Of a DNA stretch of 64,000 bases, positions 1 through 9,622 are shown piece by piece. The stretch is taken from positions 124,001-188,000 of the forward strand of contig NZ_SLXQ01000006.1 in assembly GCF_004340875.1 (NCBI RefSeq). The letters are read 5' to 3'. Each line of letters begins with the position of its first letter. Position 1 is the stretch's first letter. Below the pieces are notes generated by a model. That model searched no databases. It had not been told where the DNA came from and saw only the letters and a program-made list of their open reading frames with translations. The DNA comes from Tamaricihabitans halophyticus (GTDB taxonomy: Bacteria; Actinomycetota; Actinomycetes; Mycobacteriales; Pseudonocardiaceae). The position numbers and the translations under genes are program-made.

Positions 1-1280
1 TCCTGCCAGACCGTGGTGAACTCCGGAAACGTCTTGCCCACGGTGCCCGGATCGGTCACCACTACCCCCGGCACCCGCAGCCCGACCACCGCCGCGGCCA
101 TGACCAGCCGGTGATCGTCATAGGTATGGAAGGTGCCGCCATGCATCGGCGCGGGTTCGATCACCAGGCCGTCCTCGGTGTCCCTCACCCCGGCGCCGAG
201 TTTGGACAGCTCGGTGGCCAGTGCGGCGAGCCGATCGGTCTCGTGGCCGCGTAGATGGGCCACTCCGGTGATCACCGACGGTCCTTCGGCGAAGCAAAGC
301 ATGGCCGCGATCACCGGGGTCAGCTCGCCCACGTCGTGCAGGTTCAGCCGCGCGCCGCGCAACCGGCCGTCGCTGGTCACGACCAGCCCCTCGGCGCCGA
401 GCTCGTTGGCCACACCCAGCTCGCTGAGCACGCCGCGAATCCGCGCCCCAGGCTGGGTGCTGGTCGCCGGCCAGCCGGAAAGGCACAACCGGCCGCCGGA
501 TACCGCCACCGCGGCGAGAAACGGCGCGGCCGCGGAAAGATCCGGCTCCACGATGTATTCCGGGCAGGTCAGCTCGCCCTGCTCAACCCGGTACTCGCCG
601 GGCGCGACATGCACGGTCGCGCCGAACTCGCGCAGCATCGCCACGGTCATCGCGATATGCGGCTCGCTCGGCGGAGTTCCACCAACCAGTCGGACGGTGA
701 TGCCGCCCGCGCAGGCAGGGCCGGCAAGCAACAGCGCGGAAAGGAACTGGCTGGACGCCGAGGCATCCACCTCGACCGCGCCACCGGGTAGCCCGCCCTG
801 CCCATGCACCGTGCACGGCAGGTGGCCGCTGCCGGCATCGGTAACCGGTACACCAAGCGAACGCATCGCGGCCAGCAGCGGCGCGATCGGCCGGCGGCGG
901 ATCGCCGCATCGCCGTCGTAGTGCACATCGCCGGCGCAGCGCGCGGCAAGCAGCGGCGTGAACCTGGCAACCGTGCCGGCGTTGCCCACATCGATCGTCC
1001 GCTCGCCGGTCGGTAGCGGGCCAGGGGTAAGCAGCACGTCCCCGCCGCGGCGACGCACCACGTCGACGCCGAACGCGCCCAGCGCGTCCAGCATCAGCCC
1101 GGTATCCCTGGATATCAGCGGTTCGCGGACCAGCGTGGGCGAAGGGCTCAACGCGGCGAGTACATACGCGCGGTTGGTGATGGATTTCGAACCGGGTACG
1201 CGCACCCTCGCGTCAATCGGCTCCTCCGTTGCCGGTGCCTGCCAGTTCCGCGAAAGCTCGGTGTCCATACCGCTCATCAT
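1..1280 (-). CDS. aroA: 3-phosphoshikimate 1-carboxyvinyltransferase (EPSP synthase), C-terminus cut by window edge
   Basis: EPSP synthase joins shikimate-3-phosphate and phosphoenolpyruvate in the cytoplasmic pathway to chorismate. Translating the minus strand gives a continuous frame of 426 codons that runs off the left edge, so the last residues and the stop are missing. Near the N-terminus is PGSKSITNRA (about residues 29-38), the conserved substrate-binding segment. The family motif VGNAGTVARF follows at about residue 95, and TYDDHRLVMA lies near the C-terminus. Two adjacent ATG codons are possible starts at 1280 and 1277, with a GGGGAAACGGGA stretch just upstream; a third lies at 1268. 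The next gene upstream (methyltransferase) is on the same strand about 50 bp away. No catalytic residue looks altered in the visible part. Confidence 0.93.
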   Translation of the reverse strand, partial: MMSGMDTELSRNWQAPATEEPIDARVRVPGSKSITNRAYVLAALSPSPTLVREPLISRDTGLMLDALGAFGVDVVRRRGGDVLLTPGPLPTGERTIDVGNAGTVARFTPLLAARCAGDVHYDGDAAIRRRPIAPLLAAMRSLGVPVTDAGSGHLPCTVHGQGGLPGGAVEVDASASSQFLSALLLAGPACAGGITVRLVGGTPPSEPHIAMTVAMLREFGATVHVAPGEYRVEQGELTCPEYIVEPDLSAAAPFLAAVAVSGGRLCLSGWPATSTQPGARIRGVLSELGVANELGAEGLVVTSDGRLRGARLNLHDVGELTPVIAAMLCFAEGPSVITGVAHLRGHETDRLAALATELSKLGAGVRDTEDGLVIEPAPMHGGTFHTYDDHRLVMAAAVVGLRVPGVVVTDPGTVGKTFPEFTTVWQ

Positions 1281-1330
1281 TCCCGTTTCCCCAAAGTGCG
1301 CATCCCCGGACCCCTACCCTCCACTGTGGA

Positions 1331-2113
1331 TCAAGATCTGCCGGGCAGCAGACTGGTGGGCTTGCGCCGCATGTGGACCCGGTACCCGACGTCGAACTCG
1401 AGCCCGTCTAGTTCATGAAACGCCCGCGTGGCAACGGTTTTGGAGAACTCGATACCGAGAACGGCGCGCAGCCCGGCCACGTCGGCGAACCGCCAGCGCG
1501 CGACCACCCGGCGGCAGCTGAAGCCAGCTCCGGCGAAGAACTGGTCGATCTCCGCCGGGTCGTAGGACGGCAGATCCGCGCGCAACCAGCGACCATAGGG
1601 CTCGTGGCTGCCGTCCAGGTCGACGATGACGAGCGCGCCGCCCGGCCGAAGGACGCGCTCGGCCTCGGCGATCCCCGGTTCGCAGCCGGGCCCGAAAAAA
1701 TAGGCGGTACGCGCGTGCACCAGGTCGGCGGAGGAGTCCGGCAGCGGCAGGCGCTGCGCGGATCCGGCGAGCACGGCAACCCCGGGTAAGCCGGCGATTC
1801 GCTCCCGCGCGCGCCGCAGCAGTGGTTCGTGCGGTTCCACGCCCATCACCGAGTTGGCGGTGCTGGCGAACCGGGGCAGGTGATAACCATCGCCGCAGCC
1901 CACGTCAACCACGTCCAGCGCGCCCCAGTCGCACTCCTGCCGCACCGCGTCCCAGATCGCGCCGTGCACATCCTGTGCCTCGTTCTCCAGCTCGTACACC
2001 TCTGGCCAATGCCAGATGTTCGGGCTGGGCAGCACGTCCTTCTTGCGCACCCCGCCGGCGCGCAGCCTGCCTAGCGCCCCTGGCATCCAGTGTCCGACCA
2101 CGGTGCGTAGCAA
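1331..2113 (-). CDS. class I SAM-dependent methyltransferase
   Basis: This 260-residue protein has the class I methyltransferase fold signature. The SAM-binding loop VVDVGCGDGYHLPRF is at about residues 68-82, the acidic strand end GVEPHE follows, and VLRPGGALVIVDLD is a typical post-motif strand. The substrate cannot be read from sequence. The segment PSPNIWHWPEVYELEN before the domain is a recognisable conserved lead-in. The start is uncertain: the longest frame begins with TTG at 2113, and GTG or ATG codons a few residues inside are equally possible, with no strong ribosome-binding site at any. It lies on the same strand as aroA and is divergent from the glyoxalase-fold gene, with about 150 bp of shared upstream sequence. 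Confidence 0.8.
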   Translation of the reverse strand: MLRTVVGHWMPGALGRLRAGGVRKKDVLPSPNIWHWPEVYELENEAQDVHGAIWDAVRQECDWGALDVVDVGCGDGYHLPRFASTANSVMGVEPHEPLLRRARERIAGLPGVAVLAGSAQRLPLPDSSADLVHARTAYFFGPGCEPGIAEAERVLRPGGALVIVDLDGSHEPYGRWLRADLPSYDPAEIDQFFAGAGFSCRRVVARWRFADVAGLRAVLGIEFSKTVATRAFHELDGLEFDVGYRVHMRRKPTSLLPGRS

Positions 2114-2262
2114 ACCACGCGGTGGCCAAGGGCCAACCGAGGGGCAGGGCCATGTCCGTTTTGAATCGAACCGGATTCGTAACTGTCAGGTTGGAACTCG
2201 AGACTAGGGTCAACGTGTCGTACTCGACAACGCACGACGAAGCCTACTGTGGGGAGGATGGC

Positions 2263-3129
2263 ATGACCGAGTACGCGAGCGACCCCATCGAGGCCCTCGT
2301 CGCCCCTTCTGGCTTGGCAAGTGGCGCGCCCTGCTGGGTGGATCTGGCGACCACGAACCTGGCCGCGAGCAAGGAGTTCTACGGCGAGATCCTCCGATGG
2401 CGGTTTCATGATGACCTCACCGTGCCGGCAAACCCGTACACGATCGCCACGGTGGACGGCTGGGCCGTCGCCGGCCTTTACCAGCCGCCGCCGGATCAGC
2501 CGGCGCCCCCGTCCTGGACGCTGTACCTGGCGGTACGTAACGCCACCGCCTCGGTTGGCTGGGTGGAACGGCTCGGCGGCGAAGTACTTCAGGGGCCGGT
2601 GGAGATCCGCGAACAGGAGCATCTGCTGATGGTGGCCGATCCTGGCGGCGCGATCATCGGGCTGTGGGAGCAGCCAGCTGGCTGGGAGTTCGGCACCGGT
2701 ATTCGCGGGGCGTTTTCCTGGGCTGAGCTGAACACCTGGCATGGCGCCGAGGCGGACCAGTTCTTCGCTGGACTGTTCGGCTATACCCCGGAGCAGATTG
2801 GCGACGGGGAGAGATACGACTACACCAGCTGGTGGCATGGCGACCAGCAGATTCTCGGCAGGCAGCAGATGACGGCCGAGTTCGGCGAACACGTCGTGCC
2901 GCACTGGATGGTCTACTTCAACGCCAACCCGGAGCTGGGCGTTGACGGGACCGCGGCCAGGGCGACCGCGCTCGGCGGACGAGTGGCGATCCAGCCGTTC
3001 AACTCGGCCTTCGGCCGGGTCGCGGCGATCTCGGATCCTGCTGGGGTGACCTTCACGATCATCGACAGCACGCGGCGGATCGAAGTGGAGCCGCCACGTG
3101 CCGAGGTCGATGATCCCTACGCGGACTAG
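2263..3129 (+). CDS. two-domain VOC (glyoxalase/bleomycin-resistance fold) protein, Cfp30B-like
   Basis: The protein has 288 residues and two vicinal-oxygen-chelate modules in tandem. The first begins at about residue 20 with PCWVDLATTNLAASKEFYG and the second at about residue 150 with FSWAELNTWHGAEADQFFAG. The domain order and the GLWEQP and DPAGVTF endings of each module resemble mycobacterial Cfp30B/Rv0577, a glyoxalase-superfamily protein. The actual reaction is unknown. The ATG at 2263 was chosen over longer in-frame starts because GGGGAGG lies at 2251-2257, five bases upstream, and the N-terminus then fits the family. The gene ends nine bases from a convergent gene. Confidence 0.82.
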   Translation: MTEYASDPIEALVAPSGLASGAPCWVDLATTNLAASKEFYGEILRWRFHDDLTVPANPYTIATVDGWAVAGLYQPPPDQPAPPSWTLYLAVRNATASVGWVERLGGEVLQGPVEIREQEHLLMVADPGGAIIGLWEQPAGWEFGTGIRGAFSWAELNTWHGAEADQFFAGLFGYTPEQIGDGERYDYTSWWHGDQQILGRQQMTAEFGEHVVPHWMVYFNANPELGVDGTAARATALGGRVAIQPFNSAFGRVAAISDPAGVTFTIIDSTRRIEVEPPRAEVDDPYAD

Positions 3130-3138
3130 TGTCCCGGT

Positions 3139-3762
3139 CTAGTTACCGGGTGGCTCGGGCCCGTTCGCGCCTGGACCGTTCGGGTTCGAGCTGCCACCGG
3201 CACCGCACCAGAGCCATTTGCCGCCCTCTTGCTTGAACATCAGGAAGCTCTCGGTCTGCGAATCACCGGTTTGTTCGAGCGTATAGGGCACCTCCCGCAT
3301 ACCGGGTTCGGATGCTTCCCGTGATTCCCCGAACTCGGCCGCGCTCAGGGCCGCACCCATCTGCTTGATCACCCGCTCCATCCGTTCCGGCGGCGCGCCC
3401 TCCTGCTTTGCCTGGGCACAGCTGATCTCCAGAACGGCGTCGACGTCGTTGGTCTGCAGTACCTCGACGAAGGTGCGCGCCGCCGCCTCCGGGCTGCTCA
3501 GGTCCTGCTGGCTACTGCTGTCCCCGCCCGTGAGCACGCCGCCGCCCTCGTCGTCGTCCCCACCCGTGGTCAGCACGATCACCAGCACCACGATGAGGAC
3601 CACCAGCAGCGCCGCGCTACCCAACAACCAGGGCAGCAAGGTCCGCTTCTGCTTCGGCGGAGGTGGTGGAGGCGGCGGATAACCGCCCTGCGGACCGTAC
3701 GGCCCACCCGGCGGCGGCCCTTGCGGCGGACCTGGTGGGCCCTGCCAAGCCGGAACACTCAT
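3139..3762 (-). CDS. proline-rich single-pass membrane protein with extracytoplasmic domain
   Basis: This is a 207-residue protein of unknown function. Residues 1-37 are a Gly/Pro/Gln-rich cytoplasmic tail ending in a run of eight prolines. Residues 41-66 form one strongly hydrophobic helix (LLPWLLGSAALLVVLIVVLV), followed by an acidic Gly/Asp linker. The roughly 110-residue outer domain (from about SSPEAAARTFVEVLQ) looks like the DUF4878/NTF2-like lipoprotein-type fold common beside actinobacterial membrane anchors, though that assignment is inferred. The C-terminus is Asn/Pro/Gly-rich. The upstream region carries a GTGACA/TGTCAC dyad. It is probably transcribed alone. Confidence 0.72.
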   Translation of the reverse strand: MSVPAWQGPPGPPQGPPPGGPYGPQGGYPPPPPPPPKQKRTLLPWLLGSAALLVVLIVVLVIVLTTGGDDDEGGGVLTGGDSSSQQDLSSPEAAARTFVEVLQTNDVDAVLEISCAQAKQEGAPPERMERVIKQMGAALSAAEFGESREASEPGMREVPYTLEQTGDSQTESFLMFKQEGGKWLWCGAGGSSNPNGPGANGPEPPGN

Positions 3763-3801
3763 GCGCCTTCTCCAATCCCCAAAACCGACGACGGCAATAT
3801 A

Positions 3802-3827
3802 GTGACAGATTGCCTAGTAAGTGTCAC
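3802..3827. promoter_or_regulatory. inverted repeat upstream of the proline-rich membrane protein
   Basis: The arms GTGACA (3802-3807) and TGTCAC (3822-3827) are perfectly complementary and separated by 14 bases. They lie 40-65 bp upstream of the minus-strand start at 3762. The spacer contains CCTAGTAAGTGT, which recurs exactly at 33678-33689 upstream of another small minus-strand gene. A regulator binding site or part of a promoter is possible, but no factor can be named. Confidence 0.35.
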
Positions 3828-3888
3828 ATCTTGGGTCAAGGAGAGAGCCAGTGATCGCAAGATCCCCAAGAAACGCGGTTACCGCTGG

Positions 3889-4890
3889 TTATGCCGGCGA
3901 CTCGGGCAATCTGATCACCTGCGCGGCATAGGTGAGCCCCGCGCCGAATCCGACCAGCAAGGCGAGCCCACGCGGCCGTGGTTCACGGTCCCGCAGCATG
4001 CTGCGCAACGCGAGCGGGATGGAAGCCGCGGAGGTGTTACCCGAATCGGTGATGTCCCGCGCGACCGCGGCATCCGGTACCCGCAGCTTCGCGACCAGTG
4101 CGTCCACGATGCGCAGGTTCGCCTGGTGCGGCACGATCGCGGCAAGCTCGCTCGGCTCGATGCCGGCTTGCTGGCAAGCGCGTTCGGCCACGGCGTGCAC
4201 TTCACCAGTGGCCCAGCGGAACACGGCCGGGCCGTTCATCACCATGGCGCCCGTCTCCGCCGGCGCATGGATCAGCTCGGCCTGCGCGCCATCACTGCCC
4301 CATACGACCGGGCCGATACCCGGATCGGGCGTTTCGGCGACGACGGCGGCTCCGGCACCGTCGCCGAAGATGATCGAGGTACCCAGGTCGGCGGGATCAA
4401 CCCAGGCGGTCATCTTCTCCGCGCCGATGACGAGCACCTTGTCCGCCGAGCCGGCGCGGACCGTATCGGCCGCGACCGCGAGGGCGTAGCAAAAGCCAGC
4501 ACAGGCCGCGTTCAGTTCGAAGGCCGCCGCGGTGCTCGCGCCAAGTAGCTCGGCGACCTGCGCCGCGGTTGCCCGCAGCGGATCACTGATACTGCAACTG
4601 GCCACGATCACCAGGTCGATCTCGGCCGCGGGCGTACCCGAATTCTTCAAGGCATCCTCGGCCGCGGCAAGCGCCATATCCTGCACGGTCTCTCCGGGGC
4701 CCGCCACACGCCGCTGCTCGATCCCGGTGCGCTCCCGTATCCACTGCTCGGATTTGCCGAACCGCTCCGCCAGCCGCGCGCTGGTTAACGTATCGGGCGG
4801 CTGGTATCCACCGAGTCCGATGATCTCGGCGCCGCGGCGAGCCACGTCAACCTGCTTAGCATGGGTGGCCAAGGGCCCAGGTGCTGTCAC
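3889..4890 (-). CDS. fabH: beta-ketoacyl-ACP synthase III
   Basis: FabH condenses an acyl-CoA primer with malonyl-ACP to start type II fatty acid synthesis. Counted from the GTG at 4890, the catalytic triad is complete: Cys130 in NAACAGF, His255 in PHQAN and Asn285 in SGNTSAAS. The ligand-loop segment IFGDGAGAAV is also intact, and 333 residues is normal for the family. A TTG at 4941 would add 17 residues (MEHKPIQLPN...) but has no ribosome-binding site; the GTG has AGTAGGA somewhat far upstream, so the start is not settled. It follows cdsA closely on the same strand, which suggests co-transcription with a phospholipid gene. A standalone KASIII of secondary metabolism cannot be excluded. Confidence 0.85.
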   Translation of the reverse strand: MTAPGPLATHAKQVDVARRGAEIIGLGGYQPPDTLTSARLAERFGKSEQWIRERTGIEQRRVAGPGETVQDMALAAAEDALKNSGTPAAEIDLVIVASCSISDPLRATAAQVAELLGASTAAAFELNAACAGFCYALAVAADTVRAGSADKVLVIGAEKMTAWVDPADLGTSIIFGDGAGAAVVAETPDPGIGPVVWGSDGAQAELIHAPAETGAMVMNGPAVFRWATGEVHAVAERACQQAGIEPSELAAIVPHQANLRIVDALVAKLRVPDAAVARDITDSGNTSAASIPLALRSMLRDREPRPRGLALLVGFGAGLTYAAQVIRLPESPA

Positions 4891-4959
4891 GGAATGTTTG
4901 TACGTCCTACTATTTGGTAGCTGGATCGGCTTGTGTTCCAAGACACAGTAAACGGGCTT

Positions 4960-5925
4960 TTAGGGCACGAGTAGGCCGAGCAGGAACCACGACGCGACCG
5001 CGGATGGCAGCAGCGAATCCATCCGGTCCATCAGTCCGCCGTGCCCGGGCAACAGGTTACCCATGTCCTTGATCCCGAGGTCCCGCTTGATCAACGACTC
5101 GACGAGATCACCAAGCGTGGCCGTGAGCACCACGGCCACGCCGAACAGCACACCCTGCCACCAGGCGCCCTCCAGCAGCAATACGACCGACAACCAGCCG
5201 CCAACGACGCCGAAAACGAGCGAGCCCGCGAAACCCTCCCAGGTCTTCTTCGGGCTGATCGTGGGCGCCATCCGGTGCTTGCCGAACAACACCCCGGCGA
5301 TATAGCCGCCGGTATCCGAAACGACCACGCCGATCATGAAGCAGAACACCCGGCCAGCGCCGTCCTCGGCCAGTGCCAGCATCGCCGCGAAGGCAGCGAA
5401 CAACGGAACATAGGCGGCCGTGAACACCGAGCCGCCGACATCCCGCAGATAGCCATCCGCGCCACGCCGCAGCCGCCACAGCAAACAGGCGAGCACGGTG
5501 AGTACGAAGGCGAGCACCATCCCCTGCTCGCCGTACGGCCAGGTCAGCCAGACCATGGCCTGACCACCCAGCAAAACCGGGGGCAAGGCGATGCGCACGC
5601 CGCCCCTGCGGAACGCGCCACCGAGTTCGATGGTGGACACGGCGACGGCGACCGCCACGATGCCCACGAACCCGCGCGGCTCGGTGAGCAGAACCACGAT
5701 GATGATGGCCCCGAGCAGCAGGCCAACGCCGATCGCGGCGGGCAGGTCGCGTCCGGCACGCGATCGTTTCGCGGCCGGCGGCTCGGTCTCGTCCCCGGAT
5801 CGCGCCTTCGTGGTATCGGGCTGATCGCTGTCCGAGGGCGACGCGTCGTCCTGGCCCGCGGGTTCGGCGCTCACCGCCATATCCTCATCCGGTGGCACGG
5901 AGTGACGGGTCGGACCGGTGAACAC
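4960..5925 (-). CDS. cdsA: phosphatidate cytidylyltransferase (CDP-diglyceride synthase)
   Basis: CdsA makes CDP-diacylglycerol from phosphatidic acid and CTP, the common precursor of membrane phospholipids. The 321-residue protein has a polar Asp/Ser/Arg-rich N-terminus of about 60 residues and then about eight hydrophobic helices. The full family signature lies near the C-terminus, beginning SLIKRDLGIKDMGNLLPGHG and continuing GLMDR. The start is the GTG at 5925; an internal ATG at 5880 (MAVSAEP) is an alternative. It directly follows frr with a 15-bp gap, the conserved pyrH-frr-cdsA order. Confidence 0.95.
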   Translation of the reverse strand: MFTGPTRHSVPPDEDMAVSAEPAGQDDASPSDSDQPDTTKARSGDETEPPAAKRSRAGRDLPAAIGVGLLLGAIIIVVLLTEPRGFVGIVAVAVAVSTIELGGAFRRGGVRIALPPVLLGGQAMVWLTWPYGEQGMVLAFVLTVLACLLWRLRRGADGYLRDVGGSVFTAAYVPLFAAFAAMLALAEDGAGRVFCFMIGVVVSDTGGYIAGVLFGKHRMAPTISPKKTWEGFAGSLVFGVVGGWLSVVLLLEGAWWQGVLFGVAVVLTATLGDLVESLIKRDLGIKDMGNLLPGHGGLMDRMDSLLPSAVASWFLLGLLVP

Positions 5926-5940
5926 GGCACCCCCAGTACC

Positions 5941-6498
5941 TCAGACCTCAAGCAGCTCGGTTTCCTTGTGCTTCACCAGCTCATCGACCTGGCCCACATA
6001 CCGGTCGGTGACCTGCTGAAGCTCCCGTTCCGCGCGCGCGCCGTCGTCCTCGCCGGCCTCGCCGTCCTTGACAATGCGGTCCAGCTCTTCCTTGGCCTTG
6101 CGCCGGATGTTCCGGATCGAGATCTTGGCGTCCTCGCCTTTGCTCTTGGCCATCTTGACCATTTCCTTGCGGCGTTCCTCGGTCAACTGCGGGATCACGA
6201 TACGGATGATCGTGCCGTCGTTAGTCGGGTTCACGCCCAGGTCGGAGTCGCGAATGGCCTTCTCGATCGCGCCGAGCTGGCTGGCGTCGTAGGGCTTGAC
6301 CACCGCCATCCGAGCTTCCGGAATGTTGACGCTGGCCAGCTGGTTCAACGGGGTCGGCGCGCCGTAGTACTCGACGTGGATGCGCGAGAACATCGCCGGG
6401 GTTGCCCTGCCGGTGCGTACCGCGCCGAGCTCCTCCTTGGCGACCGATACCGCCTTTTCCATCTTTTCCTCGGCGTCGAGGAGCGTTTCGTCGATCAC
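5941..6498 (-). CDS. frr: ribosome recycling factor
   Basis: RRF works with EF-G to split the post-termination ribosome. The mature protein has 185 residues, exactly the usual length, when started at the GTG at 6498 ([15 protein letters not shown]), which has AAGGAG seven bases upstream. Longer upstream extensions to 6603 lack this support. Recognisable segments are [11 protein letters not shown], the hinge region [12 protein letters not shown], and the C-terminal helix with [11 protein letters not shown]. It is flanked by pyrH upstream and cdsA downstream on the same strand. Confidence 0.97.
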   Translation of the reverse strand: MIDETLLDAEEKMEKAVSVAKEELGAVRTGRATPAMFSRIHVEYYGAPTPLNQLASVNIPEARMAVVKPYDASQLGAIEKAIRDSDLGVNPTNDGTIIRIVIPQLTEERRKEMVKMAKSKGEDAKISIRNIRRKAKEELDRIVKDGEAGEDDGARAERELQQVTDRYVGQVDELVKHKETELLEV

Positions 6499-6547
6499 AG
6501 CGTCTCCTTGGTGTGCCCGATAGTGCTGCCCGGCTATCCCAGCAGGT

Positions 6548-7300
6548 CTACCCGGAGTGGCTACTGTCGGGGGTACTGACCAGAGTTCCGATCTTCTCAC
6601 CACGCACGGCTCTGGCGATGTTCCCCTCGGTCAGCAGGTTGAACACGATGATCGGCATGTTGTTGTCCTTGCACAGGCTGAACGCCGTGGAGTCGGCTAC
6701 CTGCAGGCCCTTTTCCAGCACGGCCTGGTGCGTGATGTTGGTGAACATACTCGCCGAGGGATCGCTCTTCGGGTCGGCGGTGAACACGCCATCCACGGCC
6801 TTGGCCATCAGTACGACCTCACAGCCGATCTCCAGAGCGCGCTGCGCGGCCGTCGTATCGGTGGAGAAGTAGGGCATACCCGCACCGCCACCGAAGATCA
6901 CCACGCGCCCCTTCTCCAGGTGGCGCATGGCTCGGCGGGGAATATAGGGCTCGGCCACCTGCCCCATGGTGATCGCGGTCTGTACCCGCGTTTCGATCCC
7001 TTCCTGGTGCTCAAGGAAGTCCTGCAGCGCCAGGCAGTTCATCACCGTGCCAAGCATGCCCATGTAGTCCGCGCGGGTGCGCTCCATCCCGTGCTGCTGC
7101 AGCTCGGCGCCCCGGAAGAAGTTCCCACCGCCGATCACGATGGCTACCTGGGTGCCGGCCCGCACTACCTCGGCAAGCTGCCTGGCGATCGCCTTGACCA
7201 CATCCGGATCGACGCCGACGGCGCCACCGCCGAACATCTCACCGCCCAGTTTGAGCAGTACTCGGCGGTATCCACCGGTTGCGCGATGCTCACTCGTCAT
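6548..7300 (-). CDS. pyrH: UMP kinase
   Basis: PyrH phosphorylates UMP to UDP with ATP. It belongs to the bacterial amino-acid-kinase fold family, not the eukaryotic type. The 250-residue form starts at ATG 7300 with GGAGG six bases upstream. Motifs are [10 protein letters not shown], the glycine-rich IGGGNFFRG, and [20 protein letters not shown], which carries the UMP-binding region. The longer frame to 7390 adds an unrelated arginine-rich stretch and is not supported. It sits in the tsf-pyrH-frr order. The 189-bp gap to tsf probably contains a promoter or terminator, though none is clear. Confidence 0.96.
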   Translation of the reverse strand: MTSEHRATGGYRRVLLKLGGEMFGGGAVGVDPDVVKAIARQLAEVVRAGTQVAIVIGGGNFFRGAELQQHGMERTRADYMGMLGTVMNCLALQDFLEHQEGIETRVQTAITMGQVAEPYIPRRAMRHLEKGRVVIFGGGAGMPYFSTDTTAAQRALEIGCEVVLMAKAVDGVFTADPKSDPSASMFTNITHQAVLEKGLQVADSTAFSLCKDNNMPIIVFNLLTEGNIARAVRGEKIGTLVSTPDSSHSG

Positions 7301-7489
7301 TACCGCCTCCGCATGGTCATTCCAGGGCGGTAGCGCGCTACCGCCGGTACCACGGCACGTGCGCACCGCATCGCCGACGTATCCCGTCAACCGGTACCGG
7401 ACCCGCCGCGCTGGTGCATCACCCCGAGCAGTGGAAAACCACCGATAGGAGCGACATCACCGCGCGGCGGCCGGTCCACGGCCGGCCGA

Positions 7490-8305
7490 TCAGGCCTGGC
7501 CAACCTCGAAACGCGCGAACCGGGATACCGCTACCCCGGCCTCGTCCAGCACCACCTGCACGGTCTTCTTCGAGTCATGCACGGAGGGCTGTTCGAGCAG
7601 CACTACGTCCTTGAAGAAGCCGTTCACCCGGCCCTCGATGATCTTCGGCAGCGCCTGCTCCGGCTTGCCTTCCTCGCGGGCGGTCTCCTCGGCTATCCGG
7701 CGCTCCTGCGCGACCGTCTCCTCCGGAACGTCCGCGCGGTTCACGAAGCGCGGCTTGAGAGCGGCGATCTGCAGCGCGGCGCCATGCGCCGCCTCCGCGT
7801 CCGCACCGCTGTACTCAACGAGCACGCCGACGCTCGGCGGCAGGTCGGCAGCCCGCCGGTGCAGGTAGGTGGCCACGGTGCCGTCGAAGACGGCGACCCT
7901 GCGCAGCTCCAGCTTCTCCCCGATCTTGGCGGAGAGCTCCTGCACGGCTTCGCCGACGGTCTTACCGTCCAGCGACGCCTCCTTGAGCACCTCGACGTCG
8001 GCCGGCTTGGTTTCCGCCGCGACCGCGACGATCCGGTCGGCGAGCGCCTGGAACTCCTCGTTCTTGGCGACGAAGTCCGTCTCGCAGTTCAGCTCGACGA
8101 GTGCGCCGTCGCCACCGGCGACGAGTCCCTCGGCGGTGGCCCGCTCGGCACGCTTGCCGACGTCCTTGGCCCCCTTGATCCGGAGGAATTCAACGGCCTG
8201 GTCGAAATCGCCGTCGTGCTCCTCGAGCGCCTTCTTGCAATCCATCATGCCGGCGCCAGTGAATTCGCGAAGCCGTTTGACGTCGGCCGCGGTGAAATTC
8301 GCCAT
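7490..8305 (-). CDS. tsf: translation elongation factor Ts
   Basis: EF-Ts is the guanine-nucleotide exchange factor for EF-Tu. The 271-residue protein begins [19 protein letters not shown], with the conserved MMDCKKAL segment, the core [10 protein letters not shown] and the second domain around [10 protein letters not shown]. The length is normal for actinobacteria. It lies 54 bp downstream of rpsB, the universally conserved rpsB-tsf pair. Confidence 0.97.
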   Translation of the reverse strand: MANFTAADVKRLREFTGAGMMDCKKALEEHDGDFDQAVEFLRIKGAKDVGKRAERATAEGLVAGGDGALVELNCETDFVAKNEEFQALADRIVAVAAETKPADVEVLKEASLDGKTVGEAVQELSAKIGEKLELRRVAVFDGTVATYLHRRAADLPPSVGVLVEYSGADAEAAHGAALQIAALKPRFVNRADVPEETVAQERRIAEETAREEGKPEQALPKIIEGRVNGFFKDVVLLEQPSVHDSKKTVQVVLDEAGVAVSRFARFEVGQA

Positions 8306-8359
8306 CGTGCGTTTATTCCGTTTCGTGTTTCGTCTACGCGCGAGCGTGTCTAATCAGGA

Positions 8360-9196
8360 CTAGGCCGAGCCCTCGGCGGCGGCGTCCGCGCCACCCTCCG
8401 GGGCGTTCGCGCTGACCAGCAGCTCCTTCTCCCACTCGGCGAGCGGCTCGTCGGCTGCCAAGCCAGCGTCCGGCTTGTCGGCGCCCTCGACCGCGGCACC
8501 GTTACGACCGGAGCGGGCGAGCAGGCCGGCGGCAGCCGCCTCGGCGACCACCTTGGTCAGCAGCGCGGCCGAGCGGATCGCGTCGTCGTTACCCGGAATC
8601 GGGTAGTCGACCTCATCCGGATCGCAGTTGGTGTCCAAGATCGCCACGATCGGGATACCCAGCTTGCGGGCCTCGCCAACGGCGATGTGCTCCTTCTTGG
8701 TGTCCACGATCCACACGGCGCTCGGCACCTTGGCCATGTCGCGAATACCGCCGAGGGTCTTCTCCAGCTTGTCCTTCTCGCGGGTGAGCGTCAGGATCTC
8801 GCGCTTGGTCAGGCCCTGGAATCCACCGGTCTGCTCCATCGACTCCAGCTCCTTGAGGCGCTGCAGCCGCTTGTGCACGGTCTGGAAGTTGGTCAGCATG
8901 CCGCCCAGCCAACGCTGGTTGACGTACGGCATACCCACACGCAGCGCCTCCTGGGAGATCGCCTCCTGCGCCTGCTTCTTGGTGCCGACGAGCAGGATCG
9001 TGCCGCCGTGCGCCACGGTCTCCTTGATGAACTCGAAGGCACGGTCGATGTAGGACAGCGTCTGCTGCAGGTCAATGATGTAGATGCCATTGCGCTCGGT
9101 GAAGATGTAGCGCTTCATCTTCGGGTTCCAGCGGCGGGTCTGGTGCCCGAAGTGCACGCCGGAATCGAGCAGCTGCTTCATGGTGACGACGGCCAT
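8360..9196 (-). CDS. rpsB: 30S ribosomal protein S2
   Basis: S2 is a late-binding small-subunit protein. From ATG 9196 ([20 protein letters not shown]) the product is 278 residues. Conserved segments include [33 protein letters not shown] and [20 protein letters not shown]. The frame stays open to 9421 but only the 9196 start matches the family N-terminus. The C-terminus carries an acidic, Ala/Gly-rich tail of about 50 residues common in actinobacterial S2. It heads the rpsB-tsf operon. Confidence 0.97.
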   Translation of the reverse strand: MAVVTMKQLLDSGVHFGHQTRRWNPKMKRYIFTERNGIYIIDLQQTLSYIDRAFEFIKETVAHGGTILLVGTKKQAQEAISQEALRVGMPYVNQRWLGGMLTNFQTVHKRLQRLKELESMEQTGGFQGLTKREILTLTREKDKLEKTLGGIRDMAKVPSAVWIVDTKKEHIAVGEARKLGIPIVAILDTNCDPDEVDYPIPGNDDAIRSAALLTKVVAEAAAAGLLARSGRNGAAVEGADKPDAGLAADEPLAEWEKELLVSANAPEGGADAAAEGSA

Positions 9197-9622
9197 GGCC
9201 GGATTCGCACCTCTTCGTCTCTGGCACGCCAGCGAAGGTGCCGGCGTGCGGTCCGGTTCATCAGGTTGGCCGGGTGGCCAACCATCCTGGTGCCGTGCCG
9301 GCATCCGAACCCAACGAGCTGGTCGTGGCCAGGAATCCGCACCACGATCCCACTGCCGCTGGGACCGCCGAACGCCGTGCTCTCCTACGGGAAGTCCCCG
9401 GGGCGAGAGCCGCACATGCACGCGAAGTCAACCCGCGCACGCGGGCCGCGGGAAAAGTGTACTCCGAAGGGGGTTGACCTGACCAAACCGGATAGGTTTC
9501 GCGCCCAACCCAGTTGTGGCCGCCCAAGTTGTGGCCGCCCAGTTGTCCCCAACCGGCCAAACGGTCCACAGCCACGAATTCCCAGCTGGCCACGCCCCCC
9601 AGCCCCGAGGACCGTGGCAAGC
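9197..9622. other. 426-bp intergenic region between divergent rpsB and M23 peptidase
   Basis: No gene is supported here; open frames across it are extensions of flanking genes. On the minus strand TTGGTC (9481-9486) and TACACT (9456-9461) are separated by 19 bp and could be an rpsB promoter, but this is weak. At 9512-9546 the 14-15 bp unit AGTTGTGGCCGCCCA occurs twice, followed by a partial third copy. Confidence 0.4.
9512..9546. repeat. short tandem repeat, 14-15 bp unit, two and a half copies
   Basis: Units at 9512-9526 and 9527-9540 share AGTTGTGGCCGCCC and are followed by AGTTGT. The repeat is non-coding and lies about 80 bp upstream of the M23 gene and over 300 bp upstream of rpsB. It may be chance slippage. 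Confidence 0.6.

Noticed and set aside
133-921. Plus-strand frame over the left edge
   Set aside because: The minus strand encodes aroA throughout; the plus frame is its shadow with Ser/Pro/Arg-rich composition.
5041-6579. Long plus-strand open frame of about 510 codons across cdsA and frr
   Set aside because: It is the antisense shadow of cdsA and frr; its product is His/Arg/Gln-rich with no family features, and both minus-strand genes are well supported.
8687-9622. Extended N-terminus for the M23 gene
   Set aside because: The upstream part is antisense to rpsB. The signal peptide begins at 9623.
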